From: Calothrix sp. NIES-2100
GTDB lineage: Bacteria; Cyanobacteriota; Cyanobacteriia; Cyanobacteriales; Nostocaceae
Direction: 5' to 3'
Assembly (NCBI RefSeq): GCF_002368195.1
Contig: NZ_AP018178.1
Span: 9,515,956 to 9,579,955, forward strand
Length of the DNA stretch: 64,000 bases
The notes below the pieces were generated by a model, which searched no databases, was not told where the DNA came from, and saw only the letters and a program-made list of their open reading frames with translations. Both the position numbers and the translations under genes were made by a program. Of this stretch, positions 35,354 through 45,660 are shown one piece after another; within the stretch, counting starts at the first letter, position 1; each line of letters begins with the position of its first letter.

Positions 35354-37237
35354 AAGTGGTTTGTTATGGGGATGCACTCATCGCCTGCAAATGCATGGCT
35401 AATGCTAAAGATTATTGTGACAGGAGTTACAAGAGTGCGATCGCATCTTTGGCTTTGATTTGTATCACTTAATGACCATGTATTTCTGGCGTTTCTCAAT
35501 CAGAAGGTAATTAAGGCTGATGCATACGAGTGCGTCTGCAAGCTTTGTCTCAATTGATTATTATTCTTTATAAGATTTATATTTTTTATTGATAAATATA
35601 AACTTTCTTTACTTTACTTAAAGTTTCTTATACTATAGCCTACATGAACCATATACCTGACTAGTACACAAAAGCTGAAGTCTAAAGTCTCAAATGAAAG
35701 CCGTATAGTCAGCCTTAAGGCGATTTGTAATGAGAGCTTTATTTACGCCGTGCTGTACTAAGTAGAACGGCTTAAATAATTCACGCTATGTCATTGCGAA
35801 TGAAACGAAGTGGAATGTAGACGCGTTAGCGTTAGCGCAGCGTTAGCGAGTCTTCGAGCGTCAGCGGTAGCGACGTTCGCGTAGCGTCTCCCCTTGGGAG
35901 AAGGAGCGTCAGCGGCTTCCCGAAGGGTAGCAATCTCAAGTGTTATGTCGATTTTACAATCTGTTACATAGTTAGGTTTATTCTCACCGACTTACTTAGT
36001 TAAAGTGTAAGCAGTTTTGTAAATACGCTTAATTCTAATCAATTGTCTAGTTCCTCCTTATCTACCTCAAGTAATAGCTAACATTTCCATCATGAATATC
36101 TAGAGCTTGTAAGCGTCAGACTTACTGGTGTACAGAATAAATGTACCTCTAGATAGATGATCTCAATTCTCAGAATAAAAAGTTCAATTAGTGCTAAATA
36201 AAAATGATAATTAAACCTAAAGTATTAGGAAAAGTTTTTAATAAGTAGGGCGGTGCAATTAAACATAACTGGCGAGGACTGTCATTTGTCATTTGTCATT
36301 GGTAAGGGTTTCAAGCCAATTTACGTTTCGTAACATAGTTTGGTTTTTTTCCACCGACTTACTTACTTAAGTATAGGTTTCAGTGGTATTTATCTGAGTG
36401 CCTGCACGAATTAAAATTTCAAATATATACTACCTTTAACACTTACTTTGTATCTGAATTGGTATATCTTATTTTCAACATTTAACTATTTATTATAAGT
36501 TTTGACTATCAGTTAAAACTGTGGATAATTGCAACACAGCCAAACTAAATACTCCTCAGTCTGAAAATTATTTATCTTTAACTTTAAATTAACTTTAACG
36601 CTCAGAAGCTACCACTGAGGCTGCTTTTAGCATTGGTTACTGAGTTTACTTATGAGTTTTACTTATTAATAAATACCGAAAAAATTGTCAGAAAACCGTA
36701 TTGCTCAATACATTTTTTCTGATAAAAATTAGATGATACATATCATTACCTGAGAGCGATCGCCTAAATTTTAGGTCTCCTAATATTTAATCAAAAAACT
36801 ATTTTCTGTAACATTTACTCAAAATTCTAATAAATTAATTAAAATCACCACTTATAAGAAAAATTTAAGCTTTTTTCCGATTGAATTACTGAATCATAAA
36901 CAATTGATAACTGCTGAATAACTATTTAAGATTTTAATGGTAACTATTAAACTTTTAAATAGTGGTAAATATTCTATTCCTCAATTTAAAAAGTTTTTAT
37001 AATGCTCAGATTTTGAGCAAATTACCCGCAAGCTTGCCAGCGTCAAATTCCAACTTTATCTAATCATCTGACAATAAATTTCCCATTCACAATAAATTTA
37101 CCATTCAATAAATATCCCATTGCTGTGAATGCAAGGTAAAAGTAAAAGTCGTTTTGAATCCAAAAAAAATGGATAAGTCATTTTTTGCATTTTCCCATAA
37201 TGCTTGAGATTTCAATATCTAGGAAAAGAACAATTCT
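35354..37237. other. 1.9-kb intergenic region without genes
   Basis: The region is AT-rich and full of stop codons. It contains a Nostocales-type dispersed repeat at about 35790-35940 (GCGTTAGCG, CGTAGCGTCTCC, TTCCCGAAGGG). It also holds a decayed partial copy (about 35962-36000) and a full copy (36240-36365) of the 169-301 segment. Several hundred bases of upstream DNA for the cyclase gene at 37238 follow. I see no RNA gene. Confidence 0.7.
36240..36365. repeat. Copy 2 of the ~130-bp direct repeat (copy 1 at 169-301)
   Basis: It begins AATAAGTAGGGCGGTGCAAT, like copy 1 but without a cyclase reading frame in front. It has one TCATTTG heptamer fewer. Confidence 0.85.
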
Positions 37238-40200
37238 ATGAAGATTGAAAATCAAAAAATCGGCACTACTTATTGGGAGTTAAGTAATACAAATATGATG
37301 ACAATTCCCGGATATCAAATCACAGCAGTGATTTATGTAGGATCAAAGACGGTTATTTATCGAGGTTATAGAGTCTGGGATCAAAAACCAGTAGTCATGA
37401 AAGTAGTGAACAAGGAGTATCCTACCCTGACTGATATCGCCAGATTGAAGCATGAATATGACATTACTCAGGCTATTAATATATCGGGAGTTGTCAAGTC
37501 TTATAGTCTGAAAAATTATCATGGCTCTCTTGTACTTATCCTGGAAGATTTTGGTGGAGAATCACTCCATCAATTTATGAAGATACAAGAATTAAAAATC
37601 AACGAATTTTTGTCAATTGCCATGAAACTGGTGGAAACACTAGGTGAATTACATAAAAATCGGATTATTCATCAGGATATCAAGCCGCAAAATATTATTA
37701 TTAACTCGCAAACAGGCGAGGTGAAAATTACAGATTTTGCGATCGCTTCTCGACTTTCCAGAGAAATCCAGTTCATCTGTAATCCCGATTGCCTAGAAGG
37801 CACACTAGCTTATATGTCGCCGGAGCAAACCGGGCGAATGAATCGGTCAATAGACTATCGTACAGACTTTTACTCCCTAGGTGTCACCTTTTATGAACTG
37901 CTCACCCAGCATCTACCATTTGAAACTACCGATGTCATGGAGTTGGTTCATTGTCATCTTGCTAAACAGCCTGTAGCACCTCATGAATTGAATCCAGGTA
38001 TTCCCAAACCAATTTCAGCTATTGTCTTAAAGTTGTTAGGCAAAATGCCTGAGGAACGATACCAAAGTAGCTATGGATTGATAGCCGATTTGCAAAGATG
38101 CCTTACTCAGTTGCGCGAAACTGATCAGATTCTCTGCTTCCCACTTGGACAGCAGGATATTTCACCAATTTTCCAAATTCCACAAAAATTATATGGCAGA
38201 GATCGAGAGATTGAAACATTGTTGACTGCCTGTGAAAGAGTATTCAGGGGAGACAGCGAAGAATTATCTTTGTATTCCCCATCCTCTTTTTCGCAAATGA
38301 TGCTCGTATCTGGTTATTCCGGGATCGGTAAGTCCGCATTGATACAAGAAGTTTATAAACCGATTACACGGCACAAAGGATATTTTATCTCTGGGAAGTT
38401 TGACCTGTTGCAGAGGAATATTCCCTACGCTTCTTTAATTCAGGCATTTCAGAAATTAATTCGACAGTTGTTGACAGAAACTGAGGCACAAATTGCTATC
38501 TGGCGGGAAAAAATTTTAGCTGCCTTACCTATCAATTGTCAGGTGATTATTAATGTAATTCCTGAAGTCGAACTCATTGTAGGTAAACAGCCTACTGTAC
38601 CAGAACTAGGAGCGACAGAATCGCAAAATCGCTTTCATTGGGTTTTGCAAAACTTCATCCATGTGTTTACCAAACCCGAACACCCGTTAGTGATTTTTTT
38701 AGATGATTTGCAATGGGCAGATTCTGCTTCCCTAAAACTGATCCAGTTACTGATGACAGAATCAGATAGTCAATATCTGTTCCTTATTGGTGCTTATCGA
38801 GACAATGAGGTCAGTGCAACTCATCCATTGATGTTGATCTTAGAAGAAATTCAAAAAACCAATGCGATTTATTGTGGTCAAAAGATTTATCCTAGCGTCA
38901 ATCATATTGCGCTTTCCCCTTTAAATTTGACCCATGTGATCCAGTTAATTGCAGAGACGCTACATTGCGATGAATCAAGGGCATTACCCTTAGCAGAACT
39001 TGTGATCGAGAAGACGCATGGTAATCCTTTTTTTGTGAACGAGTTCTTAAAATCTTTGTACATGCAAGAGCTAGTGGAATTTGATTTTAATCAGGGAGTA
39101 TGGCAGTGGGATATCGCGAAAATTCAAGCCTCACAAATTACAGATAATGTCGTTGAGTTAATGGCAAGCAGAATTCAAGATTTGTCTGTTCAAGCACAGC
39201 AAATTTTAAAGTTAGCTGCTTGTATTGGTAATCAATTTTATTTACAAACTCTGTCAATTGTGTATAAAAAAACTGCGATCCAAACCGCTCATGATTTATG
39301 GGAAGCAATTGAGTCAGGGCTAATTCTGCCACTAGGAAATGAAGAGCAACTGCTGATTGCTGAGGACTGGGCAAATCAAGAAACAGAAGGAGAGTTAAAA
39401 TTTCCAATTGAGAATATTTCATCTTTGATATCTTACAAGTTCTTGCACGACCGCGTACAGCAAGCTGCTTATTGCCTAATTCCAGAAAACCAGAAGCAAA
39501 TCGTCCACTTACAAGTAGGGTATCTGCTGCTAAGAAATAATGAATATACACTAAATGAGAAAATATTCGACATTGTCAATCAACTCAATTTTGGCATTCA
39601 ATTAATTATCAATCAATCAAAACGCCATGAATTGGCAGAATTAAATCTCATTGCCGGGAAAAAAGCCAAGGCATCCGCCGCCTATAGTTGTGCAATGAAT
39701 TACTTGCGGGTGGGGATGAATTTGTTAGAGTCATCTAGTTGGCAAGAGCAGTATGAACTGACACTGGCACTGTATGTAGAAGCGGCAGAAGCAGCATACA
39801 TCAACGGCGAGTTTCCGGAAATGGATCGGTATATTCAAATAGTTTTACAACAAGCAAAAACTGTGCTTGACAAAGTAAAAGTGTATGAAATAAAGATCCA
39901 ATTTTATGCTGCTTGGAATCAGATGCAGGGAGCGATAGAAACAACCTTAGAAATTTTGGATTTGTTAGATATTAAATTTCCCCAAAATCCCAGCGAGTTA
40001 GATGTTAAACAGAGTTACGAAGAAACAAAACAGGTATTAGCTGGTAAGGAACCTTTGGAGTTAATTAACCTACCAGAGATGACAGATGATAATAAAATAG
40101 CAGCAATGCGGCTGATGACGAGCGTGATCATCAGTGCTTATAATAGCGTACCAATGATCTTCCAATTGATGGTATTGCAGCAAATTAAGCTGTTAGTTCA

Positions 40201-42997
40201 GTATGGTAATGCTGCGGTTGCTGCCACATCTTATGCTTGGTATGGTTTATTTTTAGCGGGGATTGTTGGAGATATTGATACAGGTTATCAATTTGGTAAA
40301 CTTGCCTTAGAAATTTTAGATAAATTTGACACTAAAGAATTTCAAGCCAAGACAATTGTTGCTTTTAACATATCTATTAAACATTGGAAACAGCATATTC
40401 AAGAAACTTTGAATCCTTTGCTGCAAAGTTATCAAATTGGCTTTGAAATGGCAGATTTTGAATATGCAGCTAGAGCCGCTTTCCATTATGGTTGTCACTC
40501 TTATATTTCGGGCAGATCATTGATAGAGACTGAACAAGAAATGGCAAAGTACAGTCATGTAATGATTGACCTAAAACAAGAAACTATGCTTTGTAAAAAT
40601 GAAATATTGCGCCAATCAATCCTGAATCTACTTGGCCGAGTGGAAATTCCAATTGGGTGGGATCGGGGAGATTTCAATGATGAAATAGTTCTGGAATATT
40701 TTTTGTCAGCCAATGTTCGCGTTCGCAGTTCAATTTTTATTTTTGCGATTAGCAAGTTAATAGTTAGTTACCTACTGCAAGATTTTGCTAAAGTTACTCA
40801 ATATGCAGTCCTAGCAGAGAATTATTTAGATAGTGGATGTGCATTTATTTTAGGAGCGATCTTCAATTTTTATGATTCTTTAGGCCAATTAGCAATGTAT
40901 GCGGATGCCCAAGATCCTGAGAAAATGCATATTTTGGAGAAGGTGCAAACTAACCAAGAAAAAATGCAATTCTGGGCACACCATGCGCCAATGAATTTTT
41001 TGCACAAATTTCATTTAGTTGCCGCTGAAAGGCATCGGGTTCTTGGTGAACAAGCTCAGGCAATGGACAACTACAATCGTGCCATAGATTTGGCAAAAGA
41101 ACATGGATACATCCAAGAAGAAGCCTTAGCGCAGGAACTGGCAGCAAAATTTTACCTGGCAAAAGGCATGACTAAAATTGCCCAGGTTTACATGATGGAT
41201 GCCCATTATTGTTATCAGCAATGGGGAGCCACAGCGAAAGTTAAACAACTAGAAAACACTTATCCCCAGTTACTTTGCCGACAATCGGGTAGAGTTGAAA
41301 AAGTCTCTAGCAGCATAACTCAAACTTTAAGTCGCCTCACAACTTCTTCTAGCACTGAGACTGGTGTTTCAGACGCGCTGGATTTGGCAGCCGTGATCAA
41401 AGCTTCCCAGGCGATCGCAGGTGAAATCGTTTTCGAGAACTTGCTGGCAACATTGATGACGATAGTTATTGAGAATGCTGGAGCTACCAAAGGCTTCTTC
41501 ATCCTCTCCCGGAACGGTGAACTGGAGATTAATGCCATCAAGGAGGCGGATAACGATGCAGTCAGGGTTGTGCGATCGCTACCAGTGGACAACAGTGATT
41601 TACTACCAACAGCGATCGTCAATTATGTGGTGAGAACCCAATCTGATGTCGTGCTTACGGATGCTACTCGTCAAGGACTATTTATCAGCGATCCATTTAT
41701 TAGACAACATCAACCCCAGTCAGTTCTTTGTGCGCCCATCATCAATCAAGGCAAACTCATTGGCGTGCTGTACCTGGAAAATCACCTGATGACAGGTGCA
41801 TTTACGCCCAACCGCCTGGAAGTTTTGAAAATCTTAGCTTGCCAAGCGGCGATTTCAATTGAAAACGCACTGCTCTACCAAACTCTGGAACAAAAAGTGC
41901 AGGAGCGTACTGCCCAACTGGCTCAAGTCAACACCGATTTAGAAAAAAGGAACTTACTGATTCGCCAAGTCTTTGGACGTTATCTCAGTAATGAGATCGT
42001 AGCCAATTTGCTGGAAAGCCCAGAAAGATTGAAACTTGGCGGCGATAGACGGAAAATGACTATCCTGACTTCTGATTTAAGAGGATTCACAGCAATATCA
42101 GAACGATGGCAACCAGAAGAAGTAATTACTATCCTCAACATTTATTTTGAATACATGGCAGATGTAATTACCCAGTATCAGGGCAGCATTAATGAATTTA
42201 TGGGAGATGGGATTTTGGTTTTGTTTGGTACCCCCACCTCAAGAGAGGATGATGCTGCAAGAGCTGTAGCTTGTGCTTGTGCCATGCAGTTGGCAATGGG
42301 TGCTGTGAATGAAAGACTCAAGGATTTAGGCTTTCCCCAACTAGACATGGGCATTGGCATCAACACAGGCCTGGTAATTTTGGGAAACATCGGCTCAGAG
42401 AAACGCACTAAGTACGGTATCGTAGGCAGCCAGGTGAATCTAGCTTACCGTATTGAGTCCTACACCATAGGAGGTGAAATTCTAATTTCCGAGCAGACAT
42501 TACAAGAAGCAGGATCAATTGTCAGAGTTGGTGGGCAAAAGCAGGTACACCCAAAAGGAGTAAAACAGCCGATCTCTGTCTACAAAGTTGATGGTATCAG
42601 CGGTGCTTACAACCTCTATCTGCCTAAAGAAGAAGAGATCTTCTTTCCCCTTTCTGGAATCATACCCATCCAGTACGCAGTTTTGGAGGACAAGCATATT
42701 AATGAAATCGTCTTCAAAGGAAATTTAGTTGAACTCTCAACCAAAGGAGCTAAAGTTTATTGTGAAAATGAAGCTGACAAGTCTTTACCACCAGCACAAA
42801 CAAATATCAAACTTAACTTATTGGTACCAAGTATCCCCGGTGAACTTAAAGAAGATATATATGCCAAGGTTTCAGAAAAATCGGCAGAGTCAGGAAGTTT
42901 TTATATTCACTTCAGTGCAAAATACCCAGTTCTAGAGATTCTCAGATGGGTGCAATTAGGTCAACAATTATGCACTTTCCCAACTCCAGTCAACTAA
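37238..42997 (+). CDS. Ser/Thr kinase-AAA ATPase-GAF-class III nucleotidyl cyclase
   Basis: This is a 1919-residue multidomain protein. A protein kinase domain covers about 20-290: VVMKVV Lys, HQDIKPQN, and DFA instead of DFG, so activity may be altered. An AAA_16-type ATPase starts near 315 (YGRDREIE, GYSGIGKSAL, VIFLDDLQWAD), with a long helical repeat region to about 1360. GAF covers about 1380-1540 and a coiled coil (VQERTAQLAQVNTDLEKRN) follows. The class III cyclase spans about 1600-1780: metal Asp1613 and Asp1657, Asn1734 and Arg1738. The specificity pair is Glu1653 and Gly1727, which favours GTP. A PilZ-like C-terminal domain ends it. The last third is near-identical to the cyclase at 43766. 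Confidence 0.9.
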   Translation: MKIENQKIGTTYWELSNTNMMTIPGYQITAVIYVGSKTVIYRGYRVWDQKPVVMKVVNKEYPTLTDIARLKHEYDITQAINISGVVKSYSLKNYHGSLVLILEDFGGESLHQFMKIQELKINEFLSIAMKLVETLGELHKNRIIHQDIKPQNIIINSQTGEVKITDFAIASRLSREIQFICNPDCLEGTLAYMSPEQTGRMNRSIDYRTDFYSLGVTFYELLTQHLPFETTDVMELVHCHLAKQPVAPHELNPGIPKPISAIVLKLLGKMPEERYQSSYGLIADLQRCLTQLRETDQILCFPLGQQDISPIFQIPQKLYGRDREIETLLTACERVFRGDSEELSLYSPSSFSQMMLVSGYSGIGKSALIQEVYKPITRHKGYFISGKFDLLQRNIPYASLIQAFQKLIRQLLTETEAQIAIWREKILAALPINCQVIINVIPEVELIVGKQPTVPELGATESQNRFHWVLQNFIHVFTKPEHPLVIFLDDLQWADSASLKLIQLLMTESDSQYLFLIGAYRDNEVSATHPLMLILEEIQKTNAIYCGQKIYPSVNHIALSPLNLTHVIQLIAETLHCDESRALPLAELVIEKTHGNPFFVNEFLKSLYMQELVEFDFNQGVWQWDIAKIQASQITDNVVELMASRIQDLSVQAQQILKLAACIGNQFYLQTLSIVYKKTAIQTAHDLWEAIESGLILPLGNEEQLLIAEDWANQETEGELKFPIENISSLISYKFLHDRVQQAAYCLIPENQKQIVHLQVGYLLLRNNEYTLNEKIFDIVNQLNFGIQLIINQSKRHELAELNLIAGKKAKASAAYSCAMNYLRVGMNLLESSSWQEQYELTLALYVEAAEAAYINGEFPEMDRYIQIVLQQAKTVLDKVKVYEIKIQFYAAWNQMQGAIETTLEILDLLDIKFPQNPSELDVKQSYEETKQVLAGKEPLELINLPEMTDDNKIAAMRLMTSVIISAYNSVPMIFQLMVLQQIKLLVQYGNAAVAATSYAWYGLFLAGIVGDIDTGYQFGKLALEILDKFDTKEFQAKTIVAFNISIKHWKQHIQETLNPLLQSYQIGFEMADFEYAARAAFHYGCHSYISGRSLIETEQEMAKYSHVMIDLKQETMLCKNEILRQSILNLLGRVEIPIGWDRGDFNDEIVLEYFLSANVRVRSSIFIFAISKLIVSYLLQDFAKVTQYAVLAENYLDSGCAFILGAIFNFYDSLGQLAMYADAQDPEKMHILEKVQTNQEKMQFWAHHAPMNFLHKFHLVAAERHRVLGEQAQAMDNYNRAIDLAKEHGYIQEEALAQELAAKFYLAKGMTKIAQVYMMDAHYCYQQWGATAKVKQLENTYPQLLCRQSGRVEKVSSSITQTLSRLTTSSSTETGVSDALDLAAVIKASQAIAGEIVFENLLATLMTIVIENAGATKGFFILSRNGELEINAIKEADNDAVRVVRSLPVDNSDLLPTAIVNYVVRTQSDVVLTDATRQGLFISDPFIRQHQPQSVLCAPIINQGKLIGVLYLENHLMTGAFTPNRLEVLKILACQAAISIENALLYQTLEQKVQERTAQLAQVNTDLEKRNLLIRQVFGRYLSNEIVANLLESPERLKLGGDRRKMTILTSDLRGFTAISERWQPEEVITILNIYFEYMADVITQYQGSINEFMGDGILVLFGTPTSREDDAARAVACACAMQLAMGAVNERLKDLGFPQLDMGIGINTGLVILGNIGSEKRTKYGIVGSQVNLAYRIESYTIGGEILISEQTLQEAGSIVRVGGQKQVHPKGVKQPISVYKVDGISGAYNLYLPKEEEIFFPLSGIIPIQYAVLEDKHINEIVFKGNLVELSTKGAKVYCENEADKSLPPAQTNIKLNLLVPSIPGELKEDIYAKVSEKSAESGSFYIHFSAKYPVLEILRWVQLGQQLCTFPTPVN

Positions 42998-43182
42998 GCT
43001 GTAAATAAGCGCAAAATGGTACTGTTTTAGCAACTGGAGAGGAGCTTGCTGGATAAGCAGAAAACCGCGCTCAATTATTAGCACAAATACTTAGGTCTAT
43101 GAGTATTGATCCAGAAAATATCTATAAAAATTCGCAGGCTGGGCATTGCCCACCACATTCAGGTTTTGCTTGTTAATGCTAC

Positions 43183-43315
43183 TTAACCCGGATTTCTCAC
43201 GAGATTTTTTCTTCTCTGTGTCTACAGCCGTAGGGGCGGGTTAAGCCAGATAGTCGTAAATTAAGAAAGCATATCTGTGAACCCGCCCCTACTTTTTGTG
43301 AGAAATGCGGGTTAA
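43183..43315. mobile_element. MITE with 18-bp terminal inverted repeats, full copy
   Basis: TTAACCCGGATTTCTCAC (43183-43200) matches the inverse of 43298-43315 at 17 of 18 positions. Inside is the inverted core GTAGGGGCGGGTTAA ... AACCCGCCCCTAC (43230-43292), here in the orientation opposite to the core at 13869. Partial family members are at 13853-13931, 31542-31603 and 63798-63814. Confidence 0.8.
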
Positions 43316-43328
43316 TAGTAGGGACTTC

Positions 43329-43361
43329 AGATCCCCGACTTCTTGAAGAAGTCGGGGATCT
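43329..43361. repeat. 33-nt palindrome (copy B)
   Basis: It is identical to 6937-6969 (AGATCCCCGACTTCTT and its complement) and lies 14 bases after the MITE. Confidence 0.85.
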
Positions 43362-43765
43362 TGCTGTTCACGAATGATTGAGGATTGCTATATAATAGCT
43401 ATACTTCAAAAATCAGATAATGATTTTATATTCTCAATAATTAATAATCTTCAACAAAAGAAATATTCGTCAGATTTTTGATGCAAATATTTCAACTCAG
43501 CGACTTAACTAGTCGCTAATATATTCCGAATTTGCTTGTGTATGTATAGATATAGCCAGTTGGAGACATTTCCTAACTTTTACTAATAAATTAAATAAAT
43601 GTAATATAACCAGTCATCTGGGAAATTATTGCTTTAATATTTTGTAATCATTAGAGAAAAATACAGCACAAAAAAAGTTGGAAAATTAGCTAAATTTTGC
43701 TATGTCACAAAGAGTATATATCATAATCTATTTAATCTAGTAACTAATACGACTGAGGTAAGGGG

Positions 43766-45616
43766 ATGGAACAGTTGATTTCTCGCTTGTGGAAGTTTTC
43801 GGTGAGTCTGCTTTTCAAACAAACAGTCCTGATTCTGCTGCTGTTGTTCTCCATTGGCGTGGGTGTAGCGTTGGCAAATATGTCTAACCTCTCGACTAAT
43901 CTAATGGAAGCCCAAGCAATGACGAATGCTCAATTACAAGCCCAATCAATTATGGATGCTTGGACACTATATAGCAATGCAGCTGCCGATCGCGCCAAAA
44001 AAGTCAAAGGGATTAGCATTGTTCACGACTACCTGATCAAAGACGGTGCAATTCCTCCACCTTCAACTTATGCGATTGAATTGGGAAAAAATATCAGTGT
44101 CAAACAAAACGGGATGTCAGTCCGTCTATACAGTGATTATCCCTTTCCCTGGCGAAAAGCTGAAGGTGGTCCCAAAGATGATTTTGAGCAAAAGGCTCTC
44201 ACCTTCTTGAGAGCACATCCTGAAGAGAAAAATTTTGCACGCCTGGAAGAAAAAAACGGTCGCAGCTTCTGGCGATATGGTGAACCAGTGCGTATGGAGG
44301 CGACTTGTGTTGCTTGTCATAACACCGATCCGAATAGTCCCAAGAAGAATTGGCAAGTGGGAGACGTGCGCGGAGTTTTATCTGTTACTCAATCTCTAGA
44401 TAGCTTTACAGATCAGACTAACAAAAGTTTGCAAACGGCATCTATGATGTTGGGTGGTTTATCTGTATTGGGACTCACTGGGTTAACCTTGGTGATTAGT
44501 AGGCTGCGTCAAACTGCTAGGGAGTTAGAAGTGCGTGTGACAGAACGCACTGCTGATTTAGCTCAAGCCAACACAGATTTAGAAAAAAGGAACTCGCTGA
44601 TTCGTCAGGTGTTTGGACGTTATCTCAGTGATGACATAGTCACAAATTTGTTAGATAGTCCTGAAGGATTGAAATTAGGCGGTGAGAGGCGGAAAATCAC
44701 GATTCTGACTTCCGATTTAAGAGGATTCACAGCCATATCAGAGCGATCGCAACCAGAAGAAGTAATTACTATCCTCAACATTTATCTAGAATACATGGCC
44801 GATGTCATTACCCAGTACCACGGAACTATTAACGAATTCATGGGTGATGGCATTTTAGTTCTATTTGGTGCGCCTATGCCAAAAGAAGACGATGCTGTTC
44901 AAGCGGTAGCTTGTGCTTGTGCGATGCAATTAGCAATGGGTGCTGTAAATCAAAAATTGAAAAATTTAGGCTTTCCTCAATTAGACATGGGCATTGGGAT
45001 CAATACTGGACTGGTAATTTTGGGAAATATCGGCTCAGAAAAACGCACAAAATACGGGATCGTCGGTAGTGAAGTCAACCTAACTTACCGCATCGAATCT
45101 TATACAACAGGTGGTGAAATTCTGATTTCCGAGGAGACATTAAAAGCCGCTGGATCAATTGTCAAAGTAAGTGGACACAAACAGGTACAACCCAAAGGTG
45201 TAAAACAGCCAATTACTATCTACGAAGTATACGGCATCAGCGGAGATTACAATCTTTTCATACCTAGAGAAGAAGAAGAATTTTTCCCAGTTTCGGGAAT
45301 TATTCCTGTACAATACGCAATTTTAGAAGACAAGCATATTAGCACAACTATATATCAGGGAAGTATCGTTGAACTCTCAGCTAAGGGTGCTAAGATTCGC
45401 ATCGAAAATGCAGTCATAGGTTCTTTACCGCCAGCACAGACAAATATCAAGCTCAAATTATTAGTACCAAACATCCCACCCGAACTTCAAGAAGATATCT
45501 ATGCCAAGGTGTTCGACAAACAAGCAGAAAATGGCAATTTTTATCTACATTTCACTGCTAAACCTCCAGCTATACAAGCTAGATTAGATGCTTTGTATGA
45601 ATCTATCAAAGGTTAG
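43766..45616 (+). CDS. Membrane heme-sensor (Tll0287-like) class III nucleotidyl cyclase
   Basis: This 616-residue protein has RBS GAGGTAAGGGG before the ATG. A transmembrane helix (about 17-38) is followed by a periplasmic DUF3365/Tll0287-like domain with a c-type heme motif CVACH (Cys181, Cys184, His185). A second transmembrane helix is at about 226-246 and a HAMP-like or coiled linker (LEVRVTERTADLAQ) follows. The cyclase catalytic domain spans about 305-485: metal Asp317 and Asp361, specificity residues Glu357 and Gly431. The Glu/Gly pair is that reported for the guanylyl cyclase Cya2 and suggests cGMP. A PilZ-like C-terminal domain ends it. Probable redox or gas sensing through heme is inferred from the family. 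Confidence 0.9.
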   Translation: MEQLISRLWKFSVSLLFKQTVLILLLLFSIGVGVALANMSNLSTNLMEAQAMTNAQLQAQSIMDAWTLYSNAAADRAKKVKGISIVHDYLIKDGAIPPPSTYAIELGKNISVKQNGMSVRLYSDYPFPWRKAEGGPKDDFEQKALTFLRAHPEEKNFARLEEKNGRSFWRYGEPVRMEATCVACHNTDPNSPKKNWQVGDVRGVLSVTQSLDSFTDQTNKSLQTASMMLGGLSVLGLTGLTLVISRLRQTARELEVRVTERTADLAQANTDLEKRNSLIRQVFGRYLSDDIVTNLLDSPEGLKLGGERRKITILTSDLRGFTAISERSQPEEVITILNIYLEYMADVITQYHGTINEFMGDGILVLFGAPMPKEDDAVQAVACACAMQLAMGAVNQKLKNLGFPQLDMGIGINTGLVILGNIGSEKRTKYGIVGSEVNLTYRIESYTTGGEILISEETLKAAGSIVKVSGHKQVQPKGVKQPITIYEVYGISGDYNLFIPREEEEFFPVSGIIPVQYAILEDKHISTTIYQGSIVELSAKGAKIRIENAVIGSLPPAQTNIKLKLLVPNIPPELQEDIYAKVFDKQAENGNFYLHFTAKPPAIQARLDALYESIKG

Positions 45617-45637
45617 TGTTGTAGTTTTGGCATGAAG

Positions 45638-45660
45638 ACTGTCATTTGTCATTTGTCAAT
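45638..45660. repeat. STRR heptamers overlapping the 3' end of miaA
   Basis: GTCATTTGTCATTTGTCA contains the TGA stop of miaA on the minus strand (45649-45651). Confidence 0.8.

Larger units (their letters stand above)
42998..43765. other. Intergenic region with a MITE and a palindrome
   Basis: No gene. It holds a complete 133-bp MITE (43183-43315), the second copy of the 33-nt palindrome (43329-43361) and an AT-rich leader before the heme-domain cyclase. Confidence 0.75.
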
